Notes: generated by a model from the letters alone, not told the origin. 64,000 nt of DNA from AG25 sp035517615 (GCA_035517615.1 DATIYM010000020.1:87520-151519), one strand, 5' to 3'; counted from the stretch's first letter, positions 22,911-32,557 are shown. Program-made: numbers and translations.

Positions 22911-23971
22911 TCACTACTCTCGATTTGACGGGACTCGTTCATCCGCACCTGGTCGAAATGACCAAGCGGGAGGACAACCCGAATGCAGCCGAGTTCCGCC
23001 TCCAGCCCCTGGAGCGCGGGTACGGATACACGCTGGGCAATTCGCTCCGTCGCATGCTGCTCTCCTCGCTGCGCGGCGCCGCGGTCTGGGCGTTTCGTCT
23101 GGAGGGCGTCGTGCACGAGCACCAGACCATTCCCGGCGTGGTGGAAGACGTGCATCAGATCATTCAGCGCTTGAAGCAGCTGACGCTGGTGCTCGCGCCT
23201 GAAGCCGAAGAAGCCGTGCTCCACGTGCGCCGCCAAAAGGGGGGGGCAGTGTACGCGCGCGACATCGAGCCGAACAGCGCGGTCACGATCGTCAATCAAG
23301 ACCTGTTGCTGTTCACCCTGCAGGACGACCGCGAGTTGTCCGGCGAGTTTTACGTCAACAAGGGTCGTGGCTACGTCGAAGCGGAGCAGCACCCGCTCGA
23401 CCGCTCCATGCCGGTCGACGTGGTGCGAGTGGATTCGATTTACAATCCGGTGCGCCGTGCGAACTTCACGGTCGCCGAGACCCGCGTCGGCCAGCGGACC
23501 GACTACGACCGTCTCACGCTCACGGTCGAGACGAACGGAACGATCTCGCCCGAGGATGCGGTCGCGTATGCCGCGGCACTCGCCCAGGAGCACTTCCGTT
23601 TCTTCGTCGATTTCGGCAAGGTCCCCACGGTTGCGGCGCCGTCCGCGGGCAACGGGGGGGCGTCGAGCCATCTGCGCGAGGTTCTGAACCGCAGCATCGA
23701 CGATGTCGGCCTCTCGGTGCGCTCGGTCAACTCGCTCAAGAACTCGAACATCCGGACCCTGGGCGATCTCGTGCAGTACCGCGAAGAAGACCTGCTCAAG
23801 GTCAAAAACGTGGGCGAGAAGGCCCTGGGCGAGATCGCCGAATTGCTCCGGCGTGAAGGGCTGAACTTCGGAATGCGCACGGAAGAGGTCGATGGCGAAT
23901 TCCGTGTGGTCGATCCCGGAACGACGCCGCAGGCGCAGCCGACGGATGGCGTTCCGGTCGAGGGGGAGTAG
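22907..23971 (+). CDS. rpoA: DNA-directed RNA polymerase alpha subunit
   Basis: 354 aa. N-terminal assembly domain (LERGYGYTLGNSLRRMLLSSL, VQVNxEF-type strands, EQHPLDRSMPVDVVRVDS) and C-terminal alpha-CTD (LSVRSVNSLKNSNIRTLGDL, VKNVGEKALGEI) for DNA and activator contacts. GTG start overlapping rpsD. Slightly long tail rich in Gln/Pro/Thr after the CTD. Confidence 0.98.
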   Translation: MITTLDLTGLVHPHLVEMTKREDNPNAAEFRLQPLERGYGYTLGNSLRRMLLSSLRGAAVWAFRLEGVVHEHQTIPGVVEDVHQIIQRLKQLTLVLAPEAEEAVLHVRRQKGGAVYARDIEPNSAVTIVNQDLLLFTLQDDRELSGEFYVNKGRGYVEAEQHPLDRSMPVDVVRVDSIYNPVRRANFTVAETRVGQRTDYDRLTLTVETNGTISPEDAVAYAAALAQEHFRFFVDFGKVPTVAAPSAGNGGASSHLREVLNRSIDDVGLSVRSVNSLKNSNIRTLGDLVQYREEDLLKVKNVGEKALGEIAELLRREGLNFGMRTEEVDGEFRVVDPGTTPQAQPTDGVPVEGE

Positions 23972-24327
23972 TGCGCCACCGCGCCAAGGCTCGGCAGCTC
24001 TCCCGTACCGCGAGCCACCGCAAGGCGCTGCTCGCGAACATGGCCACGAGCCTGTTCCGGCACGACGGCATTGTGACCACCGAGGCCAAGGCCAAGGAGC
24101 TGCGGCCGTACGCGGAGCGGCTGATCACGCTGGCGCGGCGGGGCGACCTCCACGCGCGCCGGCTGGTCGAGGCACGGCTCAAGGATCGAGACGTGGCGCA
24201 CCGGTTGTTCAAAGACCTGGGACCGCGGTTCGCCTCGCGGCCCGGGGGGTACACGCGGATCATCAAGTTGGGCCATCGCTCGGGCGACGGCGCCGAGTTG
24301 GCTCGGATTGAATTACTGGGTGAGTGA
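23971..24327 (+). CDS. rplQ: Ribosomal protein L17 (bL17)
   Basis: 118 aa, GTG start sharing a base with the rpoA stop (TAGTG). RHRAKARQLSRTASHRKALLANMATSL and TTEAKAKELRPYAERLITLARRGD are diagnostic. Last gene of the operon; a strong hairpin terminator follows. Confidence 0.98.
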   Translation: MRHRAKARQLSRTASHRKALLANMATSLFRHDGIVTTEAKAKELRPYAERLITLARRGDLHARRLVEARLKDRDVAHRLFKDLGPRFASRPGGYTRIIKLGHRSGDGAELARIELLGE

Positions 24328-24354
24328 ACCGACCACAGGCCGCCGGAGAGAAAA

Positions 24355-24392
24355 AAGGGGGGGACCCAAAAGGGTCCCCCTTCCTTATTTTA
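24355..24392 (+). terminator. Bidirectional intrinsic terminator between rplQ and rpmB
   Basis: GGGGGACCC-AAAA-GGGTCCCCC, a 9-bp stem (24359-24367 with 24372-24380), with extra G-T pairs below. It is flanked by TTCCTTATTTTAT on the right and AAAAAA on the left (T run on the minus strand), so it can end both convergent transcripts. Confidence 0.85.
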
Positions 24393-24581
24393 TCACGCCT
24401 TCACGACGCGATTGGACTTGAGGCAGCTCGTGCAGACCCGAAGACGCCGCGTCGCGCCGTCCACCCGTGCGCGCACACGTTGCAGGTTCGGATACCAGCG
24501 GCGGGGGGTTTTGTTGTTGGCGTGACTGACGTTATGCCCAGTTACCGGGCCTTTGCCGCAGATGTCACACACTCGAGCCAT
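24393..24581 (-). CDS. rpmB: Ribosomal protein L28 (bL28)
   Basis: 62 aa. ARVCDICGKGPVTGHNVSHANNK and a C-terminal LRVCTSCLKSNRV, with two CxxC pairs (zinc form). ATG start at 24581. Single gene, convergent with rplQ and divergent from the gmd gene. Confidence 0.97.
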   Translation of the reverse strand: MARVCDICGKGPVTGHNVSHANNKTPRRWYPNLQRVRARVDGATRRLRVCTSCLKSNRVVKA

Positions 24582-24650
24582 AGGGACCGTATCCAACGAG
24601 AATGAGCCGGGAACGACCGCGACCATCCAGAAACGCGAGGGGCGGGCCGC

Positions 24651-25649
24651 ATGCAAGGCGCGAAACCTAAGGACGCCATTCGTTTGGAGCAACCCCGCAC
24701 GGCCCTGATCACCGGCGTCACGGGGCAGGACGGCTCATATCTCGCCGAGCTGCTGCTCGAGAAAGGCTACACTGTCGTGGGCGTGGTGCGACGCACGTCT
24801 CACGATTCGTATGAACGCATCGGGCATCTGCTGGACCGGCTGCAGATCGTTCCCGCGGACCTGCTCGACCAGCATTCGCTCACGGCCGTGGTGCGCGATG
24901 CCCAGCCGCACGAGGTCTACAACCTCGCTGCCCAGAGCTTCGTCCCAACTTCGTGGGCCCAGCCCGTGCTCACGGGCGAGTTCACCGCCCTCGGCGTCAC
25001 GCGGCTGCTCGAAGCAGTCCGCCTGGTGTGTCCCTCCGCCCGCGTGTATCAAGCCAGCTCGTCGGAGATGTTCGGGAAGGCGGTCGAGACGCCCCAGCGC
25101 GAAAGCACGCCCTTCTATCCGCGCTCGCCCTACGGCGTGGCGAAGGTGTACGGACACTGGATCACCGTGAACTACCGTGAGTCGTATCAGCTCTACGCCG
25201 TCAGCGGGATCCTGTTCAATCATGAGTCACCCCGCCGGGGGCTCGAGTTCGTCACCCGGAAGGTGACCCATGGAGTGGCCCGCATCGTCAAGGGGAAGGC
25301 CGGAGAGCTGCGCCTCGGCAACCTCGACGCGAAGCGCGACTGGGGGTTTGCCGGCGACTACGTGGAGGCCATGTGGCGTATGCTGCAGCAGCCCGCCCCC
25401 AACGACTACGTGATCGGGACGGGGGTCGCGCATACCGTGCGGGAGTTGTGCCAGCTGGCGTTTTCGCACGTTGGCCTCGATTGGCAGAAGTATGTGAAGG
25501 TGGATTCCTGCTTCGTGCGCCCGGCGGAAGTCGACACGCTCCTTGCCGATCCCTCCCGGGCGCAGCGCGAGCTGGGATGGCTGCCGCGCACCACGTTCGA
25601 ACAGCTGGTGCGGATGATGGTCGATGCGGATCTGGAGCGCCTCGGGTGA
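24651..25649 (+). CDS. gmd: GDP-mannose 4,6-dehydratase
   Basis: 332 aa, extended SDR. NAD-binding TGVTGQDGSYLAELLLEKGY, NLAAQSFVPTSW, the catalytic YGVAK, and FNHESPRRGLEFVTRKVT are diagnostic of Gmd. It makes GDP-4-keto-6-deoxy-mannose from GDP-mannose in the cytoplasm. The ATG at 24651 starts a 14-residue extension before ALITGVTGQ. The next gene overlaps by 4 bases and should use its product. Confidence 0.94.
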   Translation: MQGAKPKDAIRLEQPRTALITGVTGQDGSYLAELLLEKGYTVVGVVRRTSHDSYERIGHLLDRLQIVPADLLDQHSLTAVVRDAQPHEVYNLAAQSFVPTSWAQPVLTGEFTALGVTRLLEAVRLVCPSARVYQASSSEMFGKAVETPQRESTPFYPRSPYGVAKVYGHWITVNYRESYQLYAVSGILFNHESPRRGLEFVTRKVTHGVARIVKGKAGELRLGNLDAKRDWGFAGDYVEAMWRMLQQPAPNDYVIGTGVAHTVRELCQLAFSHVGLDWQKYVKVDSCFVRPAEVDTLLADPSRAQRELGWLPRTTFEQLVRMMVDADLERLG

Positions 25650-26584
25650 GGGTGCTGGTTACCGGGGCGAACGGGTTCGTCGGCACCCGCCTCGTGCGCC
25701 GGCTGCTCGCCCGCGGGGTCGAGGTCGTCGCGGGTTACGGGCGCGGATCAGGCAGCGCACCCCCGGACGCTTCCGGGGCGCGGTGGGTGGCGCTCGAGAT
25801 CACGAATCCCGCTGCCGTGCGCACGTTCGTTGATGTCCCGTGCGACGCCCTGTTCCACCTGGCGGGGATCGCGTCGGTCCGGGAGGCGAATCAGGCGCCC
25901 GGGCAGGCATGGGCAGTGAATGCGCTGGGCACGGCGTACGTGGCCGAGGGTCTGGCTCGGGCTCGCGAAGCGACCGGCCGCGACCCGGTGATGATTTTCG
26001 CATCGAGCGCCGAGGTGTACGAGCCTCAGTCGGGACGCCCGCACCTGGAAACCGACCGCGTCGCTCCCACGACTCCCTACGCCGCGAGCAAGCTGGGAGG
26101 GGAGCTTTCGACGCTGTCGTGGTGGCGCGGAGCGGGCCTCCGCGCTATGGTCGTGCGACCGTTCCCGCACATCGGCGCCGGTCAGGCGCCCACGTTCTGG
26201 GTGGCGCAGCGCAGTCGGGTGCTGCTCGAGGCCAAGCGGCGGAACGCGCCGGCGGTGACCGTTGGGGATCTCTCACCCATCCGGGATTTCCTGCACGTGG
26301 AGGACGTGGTTGACGCATACCTGGGGCTGCTCGAGCACGGCAGGGCGGGGGAGGTTTACAATATCGCGTCCGGCCACCCGATCGCGCTCGAGGAAATGCA
26401 TGCAAAGCTCGAGCAGGTGATCGGCGTTCATCCGCTGCATGAGCGCGCGCCGCAGGAGGTCCGCACGGATGCGCGACCGTACCTCGTGGGCGACGCGTCC
26501 AAGCTCCGGGCGGCCACCGGCTGGGTTCCGCGACGCTCGCTCGAACAGGTTTTGGAAGAGGTAGTCGATGCCCAGACGGTCTGA
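25646..26584 (+). CDS. NAD-dependent epimerase/dehydratase, probable GDP-4-keto-6-deoxy-mannose reductase (Rmd-like)
   Basis: 312 aa, GTG start. Rossmann motif VLVTGANGFVGTRLV, HLAGIASVREANQ, the catalytic Tyr-x3-Lys as YAASK, and RPFPHIGAGQ. Coupled to gmd by a 4-base overlap, so it most likely reduces the Gmd product to GDP-D-rhamnose (Rmd). Fucose synthase (Fcl) is the alternative, but the sequence resembles Rmd more. It overlaps carB by 17 bases. Confidence 0.85.
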   Translation: MRVLVTGANGFVGTRLVRRLLARGVEVVAGYGRGSGSAPPDASGARWVALEITNPAAVRTFVDVPCDALFHLAGIASVREANQAPGQAWAVNALGTAYVAEGLARAREATGRDPVMIFASSAEVYEPQSGRPHLETDRVAPTTPYAASKLGGELSTLSWWRGAGLRAMVVRPFPHIGAGQAPTFWVAQRSRVLLEAKRRNAPAVTVGDLSPIRDFLHVEDVVDAYLGLLEHGRAGEVYNIASGHPIALEEMHAKLEQVIGVHPLHERAPQEVRTDARPYLVGDASKLRAATGWVPRRSLEQVLEEVVDAQTV

Positions 26585-29500
26585 GCTGAAGCGCATTCTG
26601 TTGCTCGGCTCCGGTCCGATCGTGATCGGACAGGGAGCGGAATTCGATTACTCCGGCACGCAGGCCGTCAAGGCGCTGCGTGAGGAGGGCTGCACGGTCA
26701 TTCTCGTGAATTCGAATCCCGCCACGATCATGACCGATCCCGAGCTTGCCGACCGCACCTACATCGAGCCGGTGACGCCCGAATGGGTTCGCCTCGTGAT
26801 CGAGCGGGAGCGGCCCGACGCGCTCCTGCCTACGATGGGTGGTCAGACCGCCCTGAACGTCGCGATGGCGCTCTCGCGGGACGGGACCCTCGAGCGGTTC
26901 GGGGTCGAGCTGATCGGTGCCAACGCGCGTGCGATTCAGATGGCCGAGGATCGGGCGGAGTTCGCGGCGGCGATGCGGCGCATCGGCCTCGCCGTTCCGG
27001 CCGGCCAGACGGTCTCCACCGTCGCGCAGGCGCTCGAGGCGGTTGGCGAGCTTGGCTATCCCGCCGTGATCCGTCCATCGTTCACCCTGGGCGGGACCGG
27101 GGGTGGGATCGCGTTCAACCGTGCGGAGTTCGAGGAAGCCGCGGATCGCGCGCTCGAGCTATCGCCGGTGCACACCACGCTGATCGAGCGCAGCGTGCTC
27201 GGGTGGAAGGAATTCGAGCTGGAAGTGATGCGCGACGGTCGCGACAACGTGGTGATCGTCTGCTCGATCGAGAACGTCGATCCCATGGGGGTGCACACCG
27301 GCGACTCGATCACCGTCGCGCCCGCCATGACGTTGACCGACCGCGAATATCAGCGGATGCGCGACTCGGCCATCGCCATCATTCGCGAGATCGGCGTGGA
27401 AGCGGGGGGATGCAACATCCAGTTCGCCGTGAATCCCGCGGACGGCGAGATGCTCGTGATCGAAATGAACCCGCGGGTCTCGCGCAGCTCCGCCCTCGCG
27501 TCCAAGGCGACGGGCTTTCCCATCGCGCGCATCGGGACGAAGCTCGCGCTCGGGTATACGCTCGACGAGCTCCCCAACGACATCACGCGCACCACGCCCG
27601 CGTCGTTCGAGCCCGTGCTCGATTACGTCGTGGTGAAAGTGCCGCGGTTCGCGTTCGAGAAGTTCCCCACGGCCGACTACCGGCTCACGACGCAGATGAA
27701 ATCCGTCGGCGAAGCGATGGCGATCGGTCGCACGTTCAAGGAGGCGTTCCAGAAGGGCCTGCGCGCGCTCGAAGCGGGCCGGTCGGGATGGGTCACGAGT
27801 CAGACACTCGCCGATGACCGGCTCACGAGCGACTCGCCTGAAGACCTGCGGGTCGCGCTCCGCACGCCGACTCCGGAGCGGGTATTTCAGATCAAGCGCG
27901 CGCTCAAGGCGGGCCTGTCCGTCGATGTGATCGCACAAGCGTCCGGCATCGACCCGTGGTTCCTGTACCAGCTCGAGGAGCTGATCGCGGCGGAAGACTG
28001 GTTCCGTCGCCTCGACGTGACTGGCGCGCCGGAACTGAGACGCATGAAGCGGCTGGGCTTTTCCGACGCGCAGCTGGCGGCGCTCCGCGGCACGACGGAA
28101 GCGGAGCTGCGGGAACTGCGCTGGCGCGTGGGCGTGCATCCCGCATACAAGACGGTGGACACCTGCGCTGGGGAATTCCCGTCGTCTACGCCATACCTCT
28201 ATTCATCGTATGACGACGAAAACGAATCCGAACCGCTGGGCGACCGCGCGATCGTGATTCTCGGCAGCGGTCCGAATCGGATCGGGCAGGGAGTGGAGTT
28301 CGACTACTGCTGCGTTCGCGCTGCACTCGCGTTCCGGGAGCTCGGCTACCGCACGATCATGATCAACTCGAACCCGGAGACGGTTTCGACCGACTTCGAC
28401 ATTTCGGACAAGCTGTATTTCGAGGCGCTCACGCTCGAAGACGTGCTCGAGATCGTCCGCTGGGAGCGGCCCAAAGGCGTCGTGGTCCAGTTCGGCGGTC
28501 AAACGCCGCTCCGGCTCACCAAGCCCCTCGAAGCGGCCGGCGTGTCGATCTTGGGCACGTCGCCGGACGCGATCGATATCGCCGAGGATCGTGAGCGGTT
28601 CGAGGCGCTGGCCCGACGCCTGGGCGTGAACCAGCCGGCCAACGGCACCGCGCGTTCGGTCGAAGAGGCCGTGAAAATTGCGAATCGGATTCACTATCCG
28701 GTGCTGATTCGTCCGTCCTACGTGCTGGGCGGGCGAGCCATGGAGATCGTGTACGACGAGGGGTTCCTGCGGGACTACTTTCAGCGCGCGGTGCGCGTGG
28801 CGCCCGAGCACCCGGTGCTGATCGATCGCTTCCTGGAAGACGCCTTCGAAGGCGACGTCGACGCCATTTGCGATGGAGAGCGCTGCGTCATTGGCGGGGT
28901 GATGCAGCATATCGAAGATGCCGGGGTCCACTCGGGCGACTCGGCCTGCGTACTCCCCCCCTACCTCATCGGCGACCGTCAGGTCGAGGAGATGCGGCGC
29001 CATACCAAGGCGTTCGCCCGGGCGCTCGGAGTCGTGGGACTCGTGAATGTGCAGTACGCCATCAAGGACGGCGTCATCTACGTGCTGGAAGTGAACCCCC
29101 GGGCATCGCGAACCGTTCCCTTCGTCAGTAAGGCTACAGGCGTGCCCCTAGCCAAGCTTGCCGCGGCGGTGATGGTCGGTCGCAGTCTGGACGAACTGGG
29201 CCTGCCCGATGACCTTCCCGTCCCGGGGGTGGCGGTCAAGGAGGCGGTGTTCCCGTTCACCAAGCTGCCCGGCGTAGATACGTTGCTCGGGCCGGAAATG
29301 CGGTCTACCGGCGAAGTGATGGGGTTCGCCGATAGTTTCGGCATGGCGTTCGCGAAGGCGCAGATTGCCGCGGAAGGAAGTCTCCCGCTCTCGGGGGCGA
29401 TATTCGTGACGGTGAATGATTCCGATAAGCCGACCGTCGCGCCCATCGTGCGCCGGTTTCACGAAATGGGATTCCGGATTCTCGCCACGGACGGCACGCA

Positions 29501-29864
29501 GAAGTACCTGCGCGCACGCGGGATCCCCGCCGAGCGGGTCGGGAAAGTCCACGAGGAGCGGCCGAACGCGATCGACTTGATCGTGTCGGGGGAGATTCAG
29601 CTGCTCATCAATACGCCGCTCGGCAAGTTCACGCAGGCCGACGATTATGCAATCCGGCGCGCCGCTCTGGTGCACCGTGTGCCTTATACCACGACGATGT
29701 CCGCCGCGAGTGCCGCAAGCGACGCGATCCTCGCGTTGCGTTCGCGGGCGGGCAGCGTGAGGAGTCTCCAGGAATGGCACGAAAAAACAGCTCTTCCAAA
29801 GCTCGAGGGTCCGGGAAGAACGGTGGCGGGTCTCGGAAACAGGCAGGCCGTCACGGGGCGGTAG
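26568..29864 (+). CDS. carB: Carbamoyl-phosphate synthase large subunit
   Basis: 1098 aa, full length, with duplicated ATP-grasp halves: first GSGPIVIGQGAEFDYSG, second GSGPNRIGQGVEFDYC; MNPRVSRSSALASKATG and NPRASRTVPFVSKATG; a C-terminal MGS-like allosteric domain (GFRILATDGTQKYLRARGIP). It makes carbamoyl phosphate for pyrimidines and arginine. No carA is adjacent. It lies inside a nucleotide-sugar gene run. The last 91 bases overlap murB in another frame, and the C-terminal residues after LQEWHEKTALPKL look like an unconserved extension. Confidence 0.97.
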   Translation: MPRRSELKRILLLGSGPIVIGQGAEFDYSGTQAVKALREEGCTVILVNSNPATIMTDPELADRTYIEPVTPEWVRLVIERERPDALLPTMGGQTALNVAMALSRDGTLERFGVELIGANARAIQMAEDRAEFAAAMRRIGLAVPAGQTVSTVAQALEAVGELGYPAVIRPSFTLGGTGGGIAFNRAEFEEAADRALELSPVHTTLIERSVLGWKEFELEVMRDGRDNVVIVCSIENVDPMGVHTGDSITVAPAMTLTDREYQRMRDSAIAIIREIGVEAGGCNIQFAVNPADGEMLVIEMNPRVSRSSALASKATGFPIARIGTKLALGYTLDELPNDITRTTPASFEPVLDYVVVKVPRFAFEKFPTADYRLTTQMKSVGEAMAIGRTFKEAFQKGLRALEAGRSGWVTSQTLADDRLTSDSPEDLRVALRTPTPERVFQIKRALKAGLSVDVIAQASGIDPWFLYQLEELIAAEDWFRRLDVTGAPELRRMKRLGFSDAQLAALRGTTEAELRELRWRVGVHPAYKTVDTCAGEFPSSTPYLYSSYDDENESEPLGDRAIVILGSGPNRIGQGVEFDYCCVRAALAFRELGYRTIMINSNPETVSTDFDISDKLYFEALTLEDVLEIVRWERPKGVVVQFGGQTPLRLTKPLEAAGVSILGTSPDAIDIAEDRERFEALARRLGVNQPANGTARSVEEAVKIANRIHYPVLIRPSYVLGGRAMEIVYDEGFLRDYFQRAVRVAPEHPVLIDRFLEDAFEGDVDAICDGERCVIGGVMQHIEDAGVHSGDSACVLPPYLIGDRQVEEMRRHTKAFARALGVVGLVNVQYAIKDGVIYVLEVNPRASRTVPFVSKATGVPLAKLAAAVMVGRSLDELGLPDDLPVPGVAVKEAVFPFTKLPGVDTLLGPEMRSTGEVMGFADSFGMAFAKAQIAAEGSLPLSGAIFVTVNDSDKPTVAPIVRRFHEMGFRILATDGTQKYLRARGIPAERVGKVHEERPNAIDLIVSGEIQLLINTPLGKFTQADDYAIRRAALVHRVPYTTTMSAASAASDAILALRSRAGSVRSLQEWHEKTALPKLEGPGRTVAGLGNRQAVTGR

Positions 29865-30805
29865 CGGCCGCGCCGGCCAAAGCCGCGGCGAAATCCGAGT
29901 CGAAGCCCGCGGCCGCGCCGCCGCCGGCGAAAATCAAGTTTCGCGGCAAGATGCTCGAGAACGAGCCGCTGGCCCGGTACACCACGTACCGCATCGGCGG
30001 TCCGGCGCGCTATCTGCTGACCCCCGGCGAGGTCGAAGACGTCGAGAAAGCGCTGCGATTCGCGGAGGAGAAAGGGGTCCCCTGGATCGTGCTCGGACTC
30101 GGTTCGAACGTGCTCGTGAAGGACGGCGGCTTCCCCGGGCTCGTGATCAAAATGGGCAAGGGGATGGACAAGTTCGAGATGAAGGGCGCCACGGCGATCG
30201 TCGGCCCGGGCATGCCTACGCCGATTCTCGCGCGGCGGACCGCGGAAGCGGGTTTCGTGGGCGTGGAGCGATTCATCGGGATTCCGGGAACGGTGGGCGG
30301 CGGCGTCTACATGAACGCGGGGGCGCACGGCGCCGAGTTCGCGGAGGTCGTCACCGAGGTGACGGTGATGGATCCCAAGGGCAAGATCAAGCAGCTCGCC
30401 CGCAAACAGATTCCGTTCAAGTATCGCACGAGCGGCCTGGGCCAGGTGATCGTGCTCGAGGCGAAACTCGGGCTCGGCGAGGAGGTGCCCGCGAAGTTGA
30501 AAGAGATTCAAAGCCGCCTGTTGCGGTGGCGCAAGGCGGGGACGCCGTTCGACCAGCCGTGTTGCGGGTCGGTGTTCAAAAATCCGTCTGCGACGAGGAC
30601 GGCGGGAATGCTCATCGAGGAAGCCGGCCTGAAGGGCTTCCGGATCGGCGGGGCGCACGTATCGATCCTGCATGCGAATTACATCGTGAACACCGGGAAC
30701 GCGACTGGATCTGACGTGCTCAAGGTCATCGATCACGTGCGCAAGACCGTGTCGAAAAAGCTGGACGTGGAGCTCGAGCTTGAAGTGAAAGTGATCGGCG
30801 TCTGA
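29774..30805 (+). CDS. murB: UDP-N-acetylenolpyruvoylglucosamine reductase
   Basis: 343 aa. FAD-binding YTTYRIGGPARYLL, GLGSNVLVKDGGFPGLVI, GVERFIGIPGTVGGGVYMNAGA and the catalytic CCGSVFKNP and AHVSILHANYIVN. It reduces UDP-GlcNAc-enolpyruvate to UDP-MurNAc. The first 57 residues are a basic, Ala/Lys/Pro-rich extension that is not part of the fold and lies partly within carB; a later start is not available before 29900s in ATG form, so I keep ATG 29774. Confidence 0.94.
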   Translation: MARKNSSSKARGSGKNGGGSRKQAGRHGAVAAAPAKAAAKSESKPAAAPPPAKIKFRGKMLENEPLARYTTYRIGGPARYLLTPGEVEDVEKALRFAEEKGVPWIVLGLGSNVLVKDGGFPGLVIKMGKGMDKFEMKGATAIVGPGMPTPILARRTAEAGFVGVERFIGIPGTVGGGVYMNAGAHGAEFAEVVTEVTVMDPKGKIKQLARKQIPFKYRTSGLGQVIVLEAKLGLGEEVPAKLKEIQSRLLRWRKAGTPFDQPCCGSVFKNPSATRTAGMLIEEAGLKGFRIGGAHVSILHANYIVNTGNATGSDVLKVIDHVRKTVSKKLDVELELEVKVIGV

Positions 30806-30807
30806 GC

Positions 30808-31428
30808 GTGGCCGCTCGGGATTATTTCGTGCACGAGTCGAGCTACGTCGACGACGGCGCCCAGATCGGGTCGGGCACGAAAATCTGGCATTTCTGCCAT
30901 GTCATGCCGAGGGCGGTGATCGGGGAACGCTGCAATCTGGGCCAGAACGTGGTCGTCATGCCGGGCGCGCGGCTCGGCAACAACGTGAAGGTCCAGAACA
31001 ACGTCTCGATCTACGAAGGGGTCGAGCTCGAAGACGACGTATTCTGCGGCCCATCCTGTGTCTTTACGAATGTGCGCACCCCGAGAAGCCACGTCTCGCG
31101 CAAACACGTCTACGAGCACACGCTCGTGCGCCGCGGCGCCGCGATCGGGGCGAATGCCACGATCGTCTGCGGGGTCACGCTCGGGGAGTACGCGTTTATC
31201 GGTGCGGGCGCCGTGGTCACGTCGGACGTGCCGGGTTTCGCGTTGATGGTGGGCGTGCCCGCACGCCGGGTGGGGTGGATGTGCCAGTGCGGCGAGCAGC
31301 TGCGGCTCGCGTCCGGAGCGGCGACTTGTGCCGTCTGCGGGGCGCGCTACGCCGAGAGCGCGGGAACGCTGCGGCAGACCGCGCCTCCGGTACAACCCGC
31401 CGCCATCGCCGGCCGGTCGGCCGGCTAG
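30808..31428 (+). CDS. Hexapeptide-repeat N-acetyltransferase (WbpD-like) with C-terminal zinc ribbon
   Basis: 206 aa, GTG start 2 bases after murB. Left-handed beta-helix of repeats (IGSGTKIWHFCHV, IGERCNLGQNVVVMPG, IGANATIVCGVTLGE, IGAGAVVTSDVPGFA), with NVRTPRSH. It matches UDP-2-acetamido-3-amino-2,3-dideoxyglucuronate N-acetyltransferase. The tail has MCQCGE and CAVCGARY, a probable zinc ribbon, found in many but not all members. Last step of the pathway whose other enzymes are encoded next. Confidence 0.88.
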   Translation: MAARDYFVHESSYVDDGAQIGSGTKIWHFCHVMPRAVIGERCNLGQNVVVMPGARLGNNVKVQNNVSIYEGVELEDDVFCGPSCVFTNVRTPRSHVSRKHVYEHTLVRRGAAIGANATIVCGVTLGEYAFIGAGAVVTSDVPGFALMVGVPARRVGWMCQCGEQLRLASGAATCAVCGARYAESAGTLRQTAPPVQPAAIAGRSAG

Positions 31429-31438
31429 CGCACCCCTG

Positions 31439-32557
31439 GTGAACGTTCCGCTGCTCGATCTCGTCGCGCAGTACCGCTCGATACGAGACGAGGTCCTTCC
31501 GGCGCTTCAGGCGGTCATCGAATCGCAGCAGTTCATCATGGGTCCCGCCGTGGGACAGCTCGAGACCGCCGTCGCGGCGCTGTCGCACGCGCGGTTCGGG
31601 ATTGCGTGCGCCAGCGGGACCGACGCGTTGCTCCTGCCGCTCAAGGCGCTTCAGTTCGTTGCCGGCGACGAGGTCATCACTACGCCGTTCACGTTCTTCG
31701 CCACCGCGGGGGCGATCCACAACGCGGGCGGCCGGCCCGTGTTCGTGGACATCGAGCCGGATACGTTCAATCTCGATCCGCGAGCGGTGGACGCCGCCGT
31801 CACCCCGCGGACCCGCGTGATCCTTCCCGTTCACCTCTACGGACAAATGGCGGCGATGGAGCGCGTGCTCGCGACGGCGAGCCGCGCGGGCGGAGTGAAG
31901 GTGCTGGAAGACGCCGCCCAGGCGATCGGCGCGCGCCGCTCGATCGACGGCGAGTGGCGGATGGCGGGTGAGCTTGGCTGGGTCACCGGGTATTCGTTCT
32001 TTCCGAGCAAGAATCTGGGCGCCTGGGGCGACGCGGGGATGATGGTCACTTCGGACGAACGTACGGCCGAGCGGCTGCGCAAACTGCGCCTGCATGGCGG
32101 CGCCAAGCAATATCACCATGAGGAAGTGGGCACCAACTCCCGGCTCGACACGATGCAGGCCGCGGTGCTGCTGGCCAAGCTGCCGCATCTCGCGGCTTGG
32201 TCGGCCCGGCGCCGCGAGCATGCCGCCTACTACAGCGCCGCGCTTCAGGACGTGGCGGGCGTGCGGCCTCCGGTGATTGCCGCGAATAACGAGCACATCT
32301 TTCATCAGTACACGCTGCGCGTGGAGCGCCGCGATCAGCTGCAGGAGCATCTCAAGGCGCGCGGCATCGGCAGCGCGGTCTACTATCCGCTGCCCCTGCA
32401 CCTGCAGCCCTGCTTCGCGGATCTGGGCTATCGCCGTGGACAATTCCCCGAGGCGGAGCGCGCAGCGGCCGACGTGCTGTCGCTGCCCGTTTATCCCGAG
32501 CTCACGCGCGCGCAGCTCGACTACGTGATCGACGCGATCGCGGGCTTCTACGCATGA
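31439..32557 (+). CDS. DegT/DnrJ/EryC1 aminotransferase (WbpE-like)
   Basis: 372 aa, GTG start. PLP-dependent sugar aminotransferase: ASGTDALLLPLKAL, TPFTFFATAGAI, VHLYGQMA, EDAAQAIGA, and the PLP Lys in SFFPSKNLGAWGD; GTNSRLDTMQAAVL. It probably adds the 3-amino group in synthesis of UDP-diNAc-glucuronic acid. The next gene overlaps by 4 bases. Confidence 0.9.
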   Translation: MNVPLLDLVAQYRSIRDEVLPALQAVIESQQFIMGPAVGQLETAVAALSHARFGIACASGTDALLLPLKALQFVAGDEVITTPFTFFATAGAIHNAGGRPVFVDIEPDTFNLDPRAVDAAVTPRTRVILPVHLYGQMAAMERVLATASRAGGVKVLEDAAQAIGARRSIDGEWRMAGELGWVTGYSFFPSKNLGAWGDAGMMVTSDERTAERLRKLRLHGGAKQYHHEEVGTNSRLDTMQAAVLLAKLPHLAAWSARRREHAAYYSAALQDVAGVRPPVIAANNEHIFHQYTLRVERRDQLQEHLKARGIGSAVYYPLPLHLQPCFADLGYRRGQFPEAERAAADVLSLPVYPELTRAQLDYVIDAIAGFYA

